From Pseudarthrobacter sp. NIBRBAC000502772 (GTDB lineage: Bacteria; Actinomycetota; Actinomycetes; Actinomycetales; Micrococcaceae): a stretch of 64,000 nt of DNA. The notes below the pieces were generated by a model. It was given only the letters and a program-made list of their open reading frames with translations, made no database searches and was not told the DNA's origin. Positions 26,408 to 35,392 of the stretch are shown here, in pieces. Each line of letters begins with the position of its first letter. Position 1 is the stretch's first letter. Both the position numbers and the translations under genes were made by a program. The stretch spans positions 4,739,564-4,803,563 of the forward strand of contig NZ_CP041188.1 in NCBI RefSeq assembly GCF_006517235.1, in the 5' to 3' direction.

Positions 26408-27004
26408 CTACCGTCCGATTACGGCGGAGACCTTAAGAAGATCTCCCAGCGTGCTCATCACCCTGTCCGTGACCTCGCCGACCCCGCCAATCCCGTCAAC
26501 CCTGGCGAGGATGCCGCGGCCGGCATACTTGGCCACCACGGCCTCGGTCTGCTCGTGGTACAGGTCCAGCCGGTGCCGGATGACGGCTTCCGTGTCGTCG
26601 CTCCGGCCGGTTTCCTTGGCACGGCCCAGCAGGCGCGTGACCAGCTCCTCGTCGTCAGCGGTCAGCTGCAGGACGACGTCGAGCTTCTGGTCACCGTTGG
26701 CCAGGATTGAGTCAAGATAGTCCACCTGTGCCGTGGTCCGGGGGTAGCCGTCCAGGAGGAAGCCGGCGTCCACGTCATCCTCGCTGAGGCGCGACCTGAC
26801 CATTTCGTTGGTGACGCTGTCCGGAACGAAATCCCCGTTGTCCATGTACTTTTTCGCCTCCACGCCCAGCGGGGTCTCGCCCTTGACGTTGGCGCGGAAG
26901 ATGTCGCCGGTGGAGATCGCCACAACGCCGAGGCGTTCGGAAATCTGTTCCGCCTGCGTTCCCTTGCCCGAACCGGGCGGGCCAATAATCAGCATTCTGG
27001 TCAT
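26408..27004 (-). CDS. adk: Adenylate kinase, short-LID form
   Basis: A 198-aa nucleoside monophosphate kinase (ATP + AMP to 2 ADP). Visible motifs: P-loop GPPGSGKGTQ, AMP-binding STGDIFRANV, LLDGYPRTTAQ, and GRAKETGRSDD where the LID should be. The short LID lacks the zinc finger. The gene is not in the ribosomal-protein secY context, so it may be the sole or a second copy. Downstream is the hairpin shared with the LacI gene; upstream a hairpin separates it from the aldehyde dehydrogenase. Confidence 0.93.
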   Translation of the reverse strand: MTRMLIIGPPGSGKGTQAEQISERLGVVAISTGDIFRANVKGETPLGVEAKKYMDNGDFVPDSVTNEMVRSRLSEDDVDAGFLLDGYPRTTAQVDYLDSILANGDQKLDVVLQLTADDEELVTRLLGRAKETGRSDDTEAVIRHRLDLYHEQTEAVVAKYAGRGILARVDGIGGVGEVTDRVMSTLGDLLKVSAVIGR

Positions 27005-27058
27005 TCAGATGTCCCTTCGTGGTGCCGCTTTTTTGTCGGTGGTGCCCTCAAGCAGGGT

Positions 27059-27084
27059 ACGACGGCGGGAGGTCCCGCCGTCGT
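27059..27084. terminator. Hairpin terminator between aldehyde dehydrogenase and adk
   Basis: 12-bp arms ACGACGGCGGGA / TCCCGCCGTCGT with a GG loop. It shares this core with the hairpins at 2.06-2.10 and 35.34-35.38 kb. On the plus strand it is followed by GGGGCCTTTTG. Confidence 0.7.
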
Positions 27085-27165
27085 CCCGGGGCCTTTTGTG
27101 CTGCTACCGGTAGTTATGGTGCAGCGGGCGGTCAGGTGCGGGCGGGCCTGACAAGGGTGCTGCTT

Positions 27166-28695
27166 CTAGAAGAAGCCGAGCTTGTTCTCTGAGTGGCTTA
27201 CCAGGAGGTTCTTGGTCTGCTGGTAGTGGTCCAGCATCATGGAGTGGTTTTCACGTCCGATGCCCGAGGACTTGTAGCCGCCGAACGCTGCCCCGGCAGG
27301 GTAGGCGTGGTAGTTGTTCACCCACACCCGGCCGGCCTGGATCTCGCGGCCGGCACGGTAGGCCACGTTGCCGTTGCGCGACCAGACGCCGGCGCCAAGG
27401 CCGTACAGGGTGTCGTTAGCAATGCTGACTGCGTCCTTGTAGTCGCCGAAGCGTGCAACGGAGACCACCGGGCCGAAGATCTCCTCCTGGAAGATCCGCA
27501 TCCAGTTGTGCCCCTCAAAAATGGTCGGCTGGACATAGAAACCGCCGGCCAGGTCCCCGTCAAGCTCCGACTGCGCACCGCCGGCCAGGATTTTGGCGCC
27601 CTCTTCGAGTCCGATGTCGATGTAGGAGAGGATCTTCTCCATCTGGCCCACCGATGCCTGGGCACCGATCTGGGTGTTGGTATCCAGCGGGTTGCCCTGG
27701 ATGATCTGTTCTGTCCTGGCCACGGCATCAGCCATGAAGGAATCGTAGATACCGTCCTGGACGAGGGCACGGGAGGGGCTGCTGCAGACTTCGCCCTGGT
27801 TGAAGGCGTAAAGGGTGAAGCCCTCCAGCGCCTTGTCGTAGAACGCGTCGTTGGATTCGGCAACATCGTTGAAGAAGATGTTCGGGCTCTTGCCGCCGAG
27901 TTCCAGGGTGACCGGGATCAGGTTCTGGCTGGCGTACTGGCTGATCAGGCGCCCCGTGGAGGTCTCGCCGGTGAACGCGATCTTGCGGATCCGCGGGCTG
28001 GAGGCCAGCGGCTTACCCACTTCCGCCCCGAAGCCGTTGACGATATTCAGCAGGCCCGCAGGCAGCAGGTCCGCAATGAGTTCCGCCAGGACCAGGATGG
28101 AGGCCGGGGTGTTGGAAGCGGGCTTGAGCACCACCGCGTTGCCGGCCGCCAGGGCAGGAGCCATCTTCCAGACGGCCATCAGGATGGGGAAATTCCACGG
28201 GATAATCTGGCCCACGACGCCGAGGGGTTCGTGGAAGTGGTATGCCGTGGTGTCGTCGTCGAGCTGGGACAGCCGGCCTTCCTGGGCGCGGATGGCGGAG
28301 GCAAAGTAGCGGAAGTGGTCCGCAGCGAGCGGAATGTCCGCATTCAACGTTTCGCGGATGGGCTTGCCGTTGTCCCACGATTCGGCGACGGCGAGCATCT
28401 CAAGGTTCGCGTCGATCCGGTCGGCGATCTTGTTCAGCACGGCGGCGCGCTCTGTGGCCGAAGCCTTGCCCCACGCCGGTGCGGCTTTGTGCGCGGCATC
28501 GAGTGCGAGCTCAACGTCCGCGGCGGCGCCACGTGCCACCTCGGTGAATTGCTTTCCGTTCACCGGGGAAACGTTCTCGATGTATTGGCCGGTCGTTGGA
28601 GCCACCCATTCTCCGCCGATCCAGTTCTCATAGCGGTCCTTGAACTGGACCTTGGATCCTGATTGGCCGGGCTGTACATAAACAGTCATGGTCAC
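27166..28695 (-). CDS. NAD-dependent (acet)aldehyde dehydrogenase
   Basis: A 509-aa class of the ALDH superfamily close to bacterial acetaldehyde dehydrogenases (ExaC/AldB type). Key residues: [13 protein letters not shown] for cofactor entry, GETSTGRL for NAD, general base in [12 protein letters not shown], nucleophilic Cys in [12 protein letters not shown], and [10 protein letters not shown]. It would oxidise acetaldehyde or similar short aldehydes to the acid. It ends with a terminator and is separated from the deaminase gene by 88 bp, so it may or may not be co-transcribed with it. No alcohol dehydrogenase lies nearby. Confidence 0.9.
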   Translation of the reverse strand: MTMTVYVQPGQSGSKVQFKDRYENWIGGEWVAPTTGQYIENVSPVNGKQFTEVARGAAADVELALDAAHKAAPAWGKASATERAAVLNKIADRIDANLEMLAVAESWDNGKPIRETLNADIPLAADHFRYFASAIRAQEGRLSQLDDDTTAYHFHEPLGVVGQIIPWNFPILMAVWKMAPALAAGNAVVLKPASNTPASILVLAELIADLLPAGLLNIVNGFGAEVGKPLASSPRIRKIAFTGETSTGRLISQYASQNLIPVTLELGGKSPNIFFNDVAESNDAFYDKALEGFTLYAFNQGEVCSSPSRALVQDGIYDSFMADAVARTEQIIQGNPLDTNTQIGAQASVGQMEKILSYIDIGLEEGAKILAGGAQSELDGDLAGGFYVQPTIFEGHNWMRIFQEEIFGPVVSVARFGDYKDAVSIANDTLYGLGAGVWSRNGNVAYRAGREIQAGRVWVNNYHAYPAGAAFGGYKSSGIGRENHSMMLDHYQQTKNLLVSHSENKLGFF

Positions 28696-28783
28696 TCCTC
28701 TGGAAAACAGACGTCTTCGTCCTGGCCCCCATGCTAGAACTTCAAAGGTTGCAACCAGGCTGCGAAGGTGTGCAGCGAGGTCC

Positions 28784-29236
28784 TTACTCGGCGATGTCCT
28801 CGGCCCATAGTTCAGGGTGTTCGTCCTGGAAGGTGCGCATCATCTCGACGCATCGGGCATCATTCAACACCACCACTTCGACGCCGCGTGAGCGGAGAAG
28901 TTCGAATTCGCCGGGGAACGTCTCGGCCTCGCCCACCACCACGCGCGGAATCTTGAATTGGATGATGGTCCCCGTACACATCGCACACGGCGCCAGGGTT
29001 GTGTAGAGGGTTGTGTCCCGGTAGCTCTTCTGGCGTCCGGCAGCCCGCAGAGCAGACATCTCGCCGTGGGCGATGGGATCGCCATGCTGGACACGCTTGT
29101 TGTGGCCGCTGGCAATGACCACCCCGCCTCGGGCCAAGGCAGCACCGATCGGGATGCCGCCCTCTTGGAGGCTCTTTTGTGCGGCCTCGTAGGCAGCCTC
29201 GAAGACCGGGTCTGTGGTTCGTTCAGTTTCAGACAT
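28784..29236 (-). CDS. Nucleoside/cytosine deaminase-like enzyme
   Basis: A 150-aa zinc-dependent deaminase with the family motifs [11 protein letters not shown] (H and catalytic E) and PCAMCTGTI (two Cys ligands). Size and motif order fit the yeast-type cytosine deaminase and guanine deaminase group. The C-terminal WAEDIAE is typical of the FCY1-like branch, so pyrimidine salvage is the best guess. It lies upstream of the aldehyde dehydrogenase on the same strand with no functional link that I can see. Confidence 0.85.
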   Translation of the reverse strand: MSETERTTDPVFEAAYEAAQKSLQEGGIPIGAALARGGVVIASGHNKRVQHGDPIAHGEMSALRAAGRQKSYRDTTLYTTLAPCAMCTGTIIQFKIPRVVVGEAETFPGEFELLRSRGVEVVVLNDARCVEMMRTFQDEHPELWAEDIAE

Positions 29237-29398
29237 GGGTGCAGTCTAAATCGCGCGCGTCGAGGAATTGTTGCTGACCGCTGACATAGGCGGTCAGCGG
29301 GCAAACGTCCCGCTAAAGCATGCGGAACCTGATCGTTGACCACGTGGAGCGACGTGAGTACTCTGGGTCAACTATCCATCCTTGCCGTGGAGGCAGCC

Positions 29399-29971
29399 AT
29401 GGGCGGCAATTCCAAAAGCAGCATCGACTACGAATTCCTGACCGTCTGGCGCGTCGCCGGGACCCTGCACGAGGTTATGGACATTCTGGGCGATGCCGGA
29501 ACACTGGCCCGCTGGTGGCCCTCGGTGTATTTGGCTGTTGTGCCACTCGATCCAGGCAACCCGGATGGCAGTGGAAAGGCGTTCTCCCTACATACCAAGG
29601 GTTGGCTGCCGTACACCCTGAAGTGGCGGCTCACCGTCACCGAGCCCATCACGGAGCATGGATTCGCAATCTCCGCGCACGGTGACCTCAACGGCACCGG
29701 ACGCTGGACCTTCGAACAGGACGGGCCAGAAACGGTTGTCACCTATGACTGGCGGGTCAGTGCGGCAAAACCGCTACTGCGTCGGTTGAGCTGGCTGCTC
29801 AGGCCCGCCTTTTCCGCAAATCACCGTTGGGCAATGGCCCGCGGACAGGAAGCCCTCGCTCTGGAATTACGACGACGGCGGACTGGCGCGGATCTCTCCA
29901 ATATCCCCCAGCCTGCGCCGCCCACGTTTGCAAGCCGGTACCGCCGGCCAGGGAGGACAACCCAGGCCTGA
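29399..29971 (+). CDS. SRPBCC (START-like) family protein
   Basis: A 190-aa protein with the polyketide-cyclase/dehydrase fold: TVWRVAGTLHEVMDIL, LARWWPSVYLAV, GTGRWTFEQDGPETVVTYDW, followed by a long hydrophobic helix. Such proteins bind small hydrophobic ligands; no specific role can be given. The ATG is chosen for its GGAGG six nucleotides upstream; an in-frame TTG 21 codons earlier is less likely. The basic C-terminal tail (RRRRTGADLSN) may be disordered. Confidence 0.8.
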   Translation: MGGNSKSSIDYEFLTVWRVAGTLHEVMDILGDAGTLARWWPSVYLAVVPLDPGNPDGSGKAFSLHTKGWLPYTLKWRLTVTEPITEHGFAISAHGDLNGTGRWTFEQDGPETVVTYDWRVSAAKPLLRRLSWLLRPAFSANHRWAMARGQEALALELRRRRTGADLSNIPQPAPPTFASRYRRPGRTTQA

Positions 29972-30148
29972 CAAGAAAGAGCCGGCCGGGCCATGTCAAG
30001 CGGCCTTGACACCGGGTGGCCACGTTCGGCCCGGACTTCTTATGGGATTCGCAGCCGGCGGCGAGCTTCCCGACGATCGCTGACGCGCCCCATCAAATCC
30101 GCAACCTCGGACGAGGACGAGCCCAGCCAGGACGGCAAGGGCTGAGGG

Positions 30149-30532
30149 TTAGTCTTTGGCCAGGTTTTCCCTCAGCAGGGCGCGGTGTTCGACGGCGGCC
30201 TGCCGGTGGAGTGCGCGGCCGGCGTCGGTGAGTTCCAGGAACAGCGAGCGCCGGTCATCTTCGCAGGACTTGCGGGAAATCAGTCCGGCTTTGTCGAGCC
30301 GGTCCACCACCTTGGACATGGCGCTCTGGGTCATCGGCGTGCGCTCACCGAGTTGCTTCATGCGGCATGCCGCGTCGGTGCTTTCGGCCACGAGGTCCAG
30401 GATTTCAAACTCCGTCAGGCCGATGCTGAACTTCGACTCCAGCGCACGGTCCAGCGCCCCGGCGGTATGGAAGTACGTTGTCTGGATGCTGCGCCATTGC
30501 TCAACCAGCTGCTGGTCCTGCGGTTTTGCCAT
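30149..30532 (-). CDS. MarR-family regulator
   Basis: A 127-aa winged-helix repressor (LTEFEILDLVAES, MTQSAMSKVVDRLDKAGLI, wing with CEDDRRSLFLELTDAG). It is divergent from an MFS drug exporter 85 bp away, the classic layout in which MarR represses both genes and is released by the pump's substrate. A palindrome lies between them. Confidence 0.9.
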   Translation of the reverse strand: MAKPQDQQLVEQWRSIQTTYFHTAGALDRALESKFSIGLTEFEILDLVAESTDAACRMKQLGERTPMTQSAMSKVVDRLDKAGLISRKSCEDDRRSLFLELTDAGRALHRQAAVEHRALLRENLAKD

Positions 30533-30583
30533 GCAGCGATTCTAGTTCATGACGAATTAAAAGTCCACGTCATAATATTCCTT

Positions 30584-30596
30584 GTCATTCAATGAC
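30584..30596. promoter_or_regulatory. Putative MarR operator
   Basis: GTCATTCAATGAC, perfect 6-bp arms around one base, in the 84-bp gap between the divergent marR-type and MFS genes. Related half-sites (CATGACGAATT, ACGTCATAA) occur within 50 bp. Confidence 0.6.
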
Positions 30597-30616
30597 GTGT
30601 CATATAAGTTGTAGCC

Positions 30617-32128
30617 ATGACTTCAACTTCCACCCTTGAAAGATCAGCCGGAGGCCGGCTTACAGCCGTGCGCTGGACCGGTGCACAATGGATGCTCCTC
30701 CTGGTCCTGTGCACCGTCCTGGCACTCGACGCACTGGACGTATCAATGGTCGGTGTGGCCCTGCCCTCGATCGGCACAGAACTTAATCTCGGAACCGAAT
30801 CCCTCCAGTGGATCGTCTCCGCCTACGTGCTCGGCTACGGAAGCCTGCTCCTGCTCGGCGGACGGATGGCGGACCTGCTCGGCCGGCGGCGCATCTTCCT
30901 GATTGCGCTCAGCGTCTTCGCCGCCGCATCCCTGCTCGGCGGACTGGTGGATGACCCGGCCCTGCTGATCGCCACCCGTTTCGTCAAGGGCCTGGCCGCT
31001 GCATTCACGGCTCCCGCTGCCTTCTCGATCATCACCACCAGCTTCGCGGAGGGGCGCGAACGCAACCGCGCCTTGTCCATCTTCACCACGTTCGGCGCCA
31101 GCGGATTCTCCCTCGGCCTGGTTGTGGGAGGCCTCATGACCTCCCTGAGCTGGCGCTGGACCTTCCTGGTCTCCGTTCCGGTGGCAGTCGCCGTCGTGAT
31201 CCTTGGCCTGAGGTACATCCCCCGGGACGGAGCCGCAGGCCAGGCCCCAGACGGGGAACCCGAGAGCGGGCATGACGTCTGGGGCGCCATCACGCTCGCG
31301 GGAGGCATGCTGGGGCTGGTGTACACGCTGGTAGCGGCGCCGGGGAACGGCTGGGGATCTGTGGCAACTATCGCCGGATTCGTGGCCTCCACCGCGGTGC
31401 TGGCAGCGTTCGCCGTGATCGAAAACCGCGTCAAACACCCCCTGATCCGGTTCAGCATCCTCAGGGAAGGCTGGGTTGCCCGGGCCAACCTCAGTGCCGT
31501 GGGGCTGTTCGGTTCATACCTGAGTTTCCAGTTCATCCTGACGCTCTATCTGCAGTCCGCGCTGGGCTGGAGCCCCCTTGGCATGGCCCTGGCGCTGCTC
31601 CCGACCGGCCTGCTGGTTGCCTCGAGCGCACCCTTCGCGGACCGGCTGATCGAGAGATTCGGCGCCCCGCGGCTGATCCTGACCGGGCTGGCGGCGTTGA
31701 CGCTCGGATACGTGCTGTTCCTTCGCGTGGGCACCTCGCCCAATTACGTGACCGACATTCTGCCGTCCGTCCTGCTGCTGGGCGTCGGTTTCGCCCTGGC
31801 CTTCCCGTCCATCAACGTCCAGGCCACTGCTGGCATCCGGGATTCCGAGCAAGGCCTGGCCGCAGGCCTGATCCAGACCAGCACCCAGGTCGGTGCCGCC
31901 CTGGTGCTGGCCGTCACCACGGCGATGGTGAGCGGTCACGGCAATGCGCCCGAGGCGGGTGCCGCCGTCGATGCCGCCGCGATGCTGGAACAGTACCGGC
32001 CGGGCCTGATCCTGAGCGCGGCGGTGGCCGTGGCTGCCCTCCTCGTTGCCGCGACGCCCAGGCTGTCGCTGGGCAAAAGGCGAGAGTCGGAAGTGGAGTC
32101 CGGCGAGCGCCTCTTGGACACACAATGA
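30617..32128 (+). CDS. MFS drug:H+ antiporter, DHA2 (14-segment) family
   Basis: A 503-aa exporter. Motif A is present as GGRMADLLGRRRIF; segment 1 has LDALDVSMVGVALPSIG, where an acidic residue is expected in DHA2 pumps. Fourteen hydrophobic segments fit the length. With the divergent MarR gene this is a likely inducible efflux system for toxic organic compounds. The substrate is unknown. Confidence 0.9.
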   Translation: MTSTSTLERSAGGRLTAVRWTGAQWMLLLVLCTVLALDALDVSMVGVALPSIGTELNLGTESLQWIVSAYVLGYGSLLLLGGRMADLLGRRRIFLIALSVFAAASLLGGLVDDPALLIATRFVKGLAAAFTAPAAFSIITTSFAEGRERNRALSIFTTFGASGFSLGLVVGGLMTSLSWRWTFLVSVPVAVAVVILGLRYIPRDGAAGQAPDGEPESGHDVWGAITLAGGMLGLVYTLVAAPGNGWGSVATIAGFVASTAVLAAFAVIENRVKHPLIRFSILREGWVARANLSAVGLFGSYLSFQFILTLYLQSALGWSPLGMALALLPTGLLVASSAPFADRLIERFGAPRLILTGLAALTLGYVLFLRVGTSPNYVTDILPSVLLLGVGFALAFPSINVQATAGIRDSEQGLAAGLIQTSTQVGAALVLAVTTAMVSGHGNAPEAGAAVDAAAMLEQYRPGLILSAAVAVAALLVAATPRLSLGKRRESEVESGERLLDTQ

Positions 32129-32234
32129 GCCTTGAGCAACCGAGAGCAGTTGAAACCGGCCTAAGCCGCGCCGGGACCACAGCCCTAAAGCTCCCCACGG
32201 CCCCCGGAATGCCGATAGCGGATCCGCCCTGTTG

Positions 32235-32975
32235 CTACGCGGCAGGCAGCGGGCTGGCTTGAATGATGATGTTTTTCCCCCATAGGTCTTCCGTAAGACA
32301 CGTGATCAGGACGAGACGGCCCGGCGCCTTGTCCCAGATCGCGCTGTCCTTCAGGGTGTCCTTGTACTCCGTGGTGACCCGATCGATTTTGTAGTGGACC
32401 GGTCCTTCTGCCGTGGTGACGGTCAATACATCACCAGGTTGTGACAGGGAACTGATGTTGTTGAATGGGGACGCCCGCCCCTCCCAGCTGTGCCCAACGA
32501 TGTAGGTGGTGTTAGTGGACCAGGCGCCAGGGACCCCGTACGGGGTAAGCCAGTAGGCGTCCGCGGTGTGTGGAGGAACGATGGAACCGAGGCTCGTCTC
32601 CTGCTCAGTCGGAGACAACGGCAGGACGGCTTGATCCATCTCCACCGCCCCATACGTGATGTGCAATGGCGGTGAGCCAGTAGAGGAAGCGTCGGCCTCC
32701 TCCAGTGCATTGTTAGGCGGGCTTGCGGCGAGGAAGGACTGCGGTGGGGCGGAAGTTTGCGGACTCGTTGTAACTGTCGGTGAAGACCCCCACCCCAAAA
32801 GCACTGCGGCCACCGATACCCCACCAACGAGCGAGCGGACCACCGCCGCCCTGCCCACGGTCCTCGCCTTCCGCTTTCCAGCACGAGCGCGCCCGGCCGA
32901 CGACGAACGCCCCACCAGGTGCGCCGGGCCCGGCGTGCGGAGGTGCCGGCCGCTTGGAACAGATCCCCGCCGCAA
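32235..32975 (-). CDS. Sortase-like protein (class F-type) with atypical active site
   Basis: A 246-aa membrane-anchored protein: basic N-terminus, single membrane segment (about 44-62), Pro/Ser/Thr linker, then a sortase beta-barrel (about 105-246). The catalytic His is clear (H162 in YIVGHSWEGR) and so is the Cys (C226 in LVLITCLTED). The usual Arg after the Cys loop is missing; the sequence runs LWGKNIII (K234). Four bp separate it from the upstream ice-binding-type gene on the same strand, so the two probably form an operon. If active it would anchor or crosslink that surface protein. Confidence 0.75.
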   Translation of the reverse strand: MRRGSVPSGRHLRTPGPAHLVGRSSSAGRARAGKRKARTVGRAAVVRSLVGGVSVAAVLLGWGSSPTVTTSPQTSAPPQSFLAASPPNNALEEADASSTGSPPLHITYGAVEMDQAVLPLSPTEQETSLGSIVPPHTADAYWLTPYGVPGAWSTNTTYIVGHSWEGRASPFNNISSLSQPGDVLTVTTAEGPVHYKIDRVTTEYKDTLKDSAIWDKAPGRLVLITCLTEDLWGKNIIIQASPLPAA

Positions 32976-32979
32976 GCCT

Positions 32980-34068
32980 CTACTCCTGACTGCTCCGACG
33001 CCTACCGGCTACCGGCCTGACGGCAAATACGATTGCTGTGGTTACTGCAAGAGCGGCAGCGATTGCGCCGAAAACCGCCAGGCCTCCGTTTGACGGACTT
33101 ACCGCCGTGTCAATGTTGGTGCCCTTGTTCCTGCCCAGCCCGCCCGTGTCGGCCAGTGGCACTGCCGATGCAGAGGGGGTGGATTCCGTCTCGTTAGCCC
33201 GCGGCGTGGTGGTGTCAGTTGCCGTCGGTGAAGGGCTTGGGGTCGTCGTCGCAGACGTCGTCGCAGCGGCAGTCTCTGTCGCAGTTGCAGTCGTTGTCGC
33301 AGTTGCAGTCGTTGTGGCGCAGGAAGGACTGGTAAACACGTTCGTATCCAGTGAGACCTGCCCGTTACGGGCCAGTGCCCGCCCCTCTACTGTTGCGCCG
33401 GTCTCGACAGTTATCGACGTGAGGGCAAGAATGGTCCCTTTGAAACTTGAGGCGGTGCCCAAAGTAGCTGAGCTGCCAACCTGCCAGAACACGTTGCAGG
33501 CTTGGGCGCTGTTGGTCAGGATGATACTGCTGGCCGAAGCGGTGATTAGCGTCGAAGCTGCTTGGAAGACAAATACGGAGTTGGGATTGCCTTGGCCGTC
33601 AAGAGTGAGCTGCCCGCTGAGTCCCAACGAGGAAGTGGACCCGTAGACGCCTTCCGTCAGGGTCCTGCCCACCAGGTCGCCCGTAACGCTGGTAGTCAAC
33701 GGTTGGCCTGCGGCGTTGTTGTAGGCAATGGTCACGTCTGACTGCGCTTGCTGGGCCACTGCATCTGCTGCGTGGGTGGCTCCGGCCGAATTGCCTGGCG
33801 GAAACCCGGTGATCGTAGTCCCTGGGCTGACGCCCAGGTCCCTCTGGAGTGTAGTGGGACCAGTGTTGGTCACTGTGGTGCCGGCAAGCACGGAGTAGGA
33901 GGTGGCGGTGCCTAAATTGACCGGGGTGGCCGCGAAGGCCGGCACCTGCTGCAACAGTAAGGCCGCGGCCAAGAAAACAACGCCGGTTGCGCCGCCTGCT
34001 GCTGTTCGACGGCGAAATACCCTCGAAGTGTGCTTTTGTGACCCAAGATGCGCAGAATTGTGTTTCAT
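32980..34068 (-). CDS. DUF3494 ice-binding-type surface protein with Thr/Ala stalk and C-terminal anchor
   Basis: A 362-aa exported protein. Signal peptide (cleavage near PAFAA, residue ~47) is followed by a DUF3494 domain (about 49-250). Its family marks include LGTATSYSVLAGTTVTNTG, AHAADAVAQQAQ-like and AYNNAAGQPL segments, GVYGSTSSLGLSGQLTLDG and NVFWQVGSSATLGT. A Thr/Ala/Ser/Pro stalk (about 252-300) leads to PLADTGG, a membrane helix (about 326-348) and a basic tail, resembling a cell-wall sorting region, although the LADTG is some 20 residues from the helix. DUF3494 domains in cold-living microbes bind ice; that activity is not provable from sequence. The start has GGAAGGGA upstream. 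Confidence 0.82.
   Translation of the reverse strand: MKHNSAHLGSQKHTSRVFRRRTAAGGATGVVFLAAALLLQQVPAFAATPVNLGTATSYSVLAGTTVTNTGPTTLQRDLGVSPGTTITGFPPGNSAGATHAADAVAQQAQSDVTIAYNNAAGQPLTTSVTGDLVGRTLTEGVYGSTSSLGLSGQLTLDGQGNPNSVFVFQAASTLITASASSIILTNSAQACNVFWQVGSSATLGTASSFKGTILALTSITVETGATVEGRALARNGQVSLDTNVFTSPSCATTTATATTTATATETAAATTSATTTPSPSPTATDTTTPRANETESTPSASAVPLADTGGLGRNKGTNIDTAVSPSNGGLAVFGAIAAALAVTTAIVFAVRPVAGRRRSSQE
33277..33312. repeat. Tandem 18-bp repeat coding the Thr/Ala stalk
   Basis: Two exact adjacent copies of TGTCGCAGTTGCAGTCGT, with degenerate relatives on both sides. They encode part of the ATTTATAT-like stalk and could expand or contract in frame. Confidence 0.85.
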
Positions 34069-34966
34069 GGCAGTCCCTTCCCCAGTAGGGCCAACGCCCT
34101 AAGACACTGCCCCACAAATTTGTAAGGGAGCTTACTAACGGACTGTACGCCCGAAACTGCGGCGGACCTAAGGCGTGCGTTGGCTGAAAACCGGCCCTTA
34201 GGGCGGCCCAGCAATTGCCGGCGAAGGCTTGGGCTCTATCCACGCAGGTCAGTGTCGAATGGTGCCGTTCGGACCGATTTCCGACACCTCCATATTCGCC
34301 GAATAATTAATCGAATATTTGGATAAATGTCGGACGGATCAACAGCGAGACCACATCATCGAGGATGTCTTGGAGGGCTCGCTGCAGCGAGCCCTGCGGA
34401 GACCGCCGCCGAAGGCGCCTCTCCCACCGAAGTGACGGAAGAGTCCAAGGAATAAGAGCACGTCAGCTCCACCGAAGCACCGGCTACTCTTCGATCTCGC
34501 CGCCGAACGCACGCAGGTTCTGGCGGAAGGTGAAGCCGGGGACTGTGCCCGCGCCGCGAGGTATTCCGCCAGGCGCTCCTGGCTACGGAAACGTGGTGCC
34601 CATGAGCATTTTCGCGGCCTGGGAGCGTTCACTTTCCCCGACCGGGACCTCCTCGCCAGGGTGCAGCCGCTGCCCGCCGGCATCGAGGCCTCGGTCTGGG
34701 ACCTCCGCTCCGAGCCCGAGGGCATCGCGCTGGACGCCATCGACGCTACCCGTACCAGCCCCTTCGCCTGCCGAAGGCATAAAGTACACGGCGGCCCCGG
34801 TAGCCGATGCCTGCCGCAATACTCCCCGAAATGTGTCCTCCCGGCCTTCCCGCTGCTCTCTGGGCGCTCCCCTGTGATTGGGGCTATTAGCCCGCCTCTA
34901 TCACTGGCTGCACGTCAGTCCTACACTGGTTTGCACTCAGCGGTTGCGTGTATGAGGGAGAAGATC
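34069..34966. other. Long gene-poor region with a decayed coding fragment
   Basis: About 900 bp between the divergent ice-binding-type and DUF2171-type genes. Part is AT-rich (34.29-34.33 kb). From about 34.60 to 34.77 kb the plus strand reads like real coding sequence with GC-rich third positions (AFTFPDRDLLARVQPLPAG, then EASVWDLRSEPEGIALDAID), but it lacks a start and family match. It looks like a remnant of an unidentified gene. The rest shows nothing recognisable. Confidence 0.45.
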
Positions 34967-35323
34967 ATGGCGGTCATCGAGCAGGTGCGTGAAGGAATGC
35001 ACGTCGTAGCGTCGGATGGGAAGAAGATCGGCAAGGTCGAGGCCCTGAAAATGGGTGATCCGGAGGCAGTGACGTCGGACGGCCAAACCGACCCCGAGAC
35101 AGGAGGCCTCGTCAACACCGTGATCGATGGATTTGCTGCGACCTCCAATTTGCCCCGCCACACCGCAGAAAGGCTGCTGCGGGTCGGCTACGTGAAGGTC
35201 GACAGATCCGGTTTGTTGACCGGCCACGCGTACTTCGCATCGGATGAGCTGGACCGCGTTGAGGGCGATACGTTGTGGCTCATAGAGATACGGCACGCGG
35301 ATCAAGAGGAAATGACAAAATAG
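34967..35323 (+). CDS. DUF2171 / PRC-barrel-like protein
   Basis: A 118-aa soluble protein beginning MAVIEQVREGMHVVASDGKK, then IGKVEALKMGDPEAV, the pattern of PRC-barrel-like domains (DUF2171), which act in RNA or photosystem-protein binding elsewhere. The role here is unknown; homologues in actinobacteria are often stress-linked. An earlier in-frame ATG (5 codons before) exists, but this one has GGGAGA 7 nt upstream. A strong hairpin follows the stop. Confidence 0.75.
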   Translation: MAVIEQVREGMHVVASDGKKIGKVEALKMGDPEAVTSDGQTDPETGGLVNTVIDGFAATSNLPRHTAERLLRVGYVKVDRSGLLTGHAYFASDELDRVEGDTLWLIEIRHADQEEMTK

Positions 35324-35340
35324 CGTCCGCCGCGGAAAAC

Positions 35341-35376
35341 AGCGGACGACGGCGGGATGTCCCGCCGTCGACCGCT
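35341..35376. terminator. Bidirectional hairpin terminator
   Basis: 17-nt arms (AGCGGACGACGGCGGGA / TCCCGCCGTCGACCGCT, one mismatch) with a TG loop, between the convergent DUF2171-type and ThDP-enzyme genes. Third member of the GACGGCGGGA hairpin family in this window. Confidence 0.82.
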
Positions 35377-35392
35377 GCTCTCTCTGCTTGGC

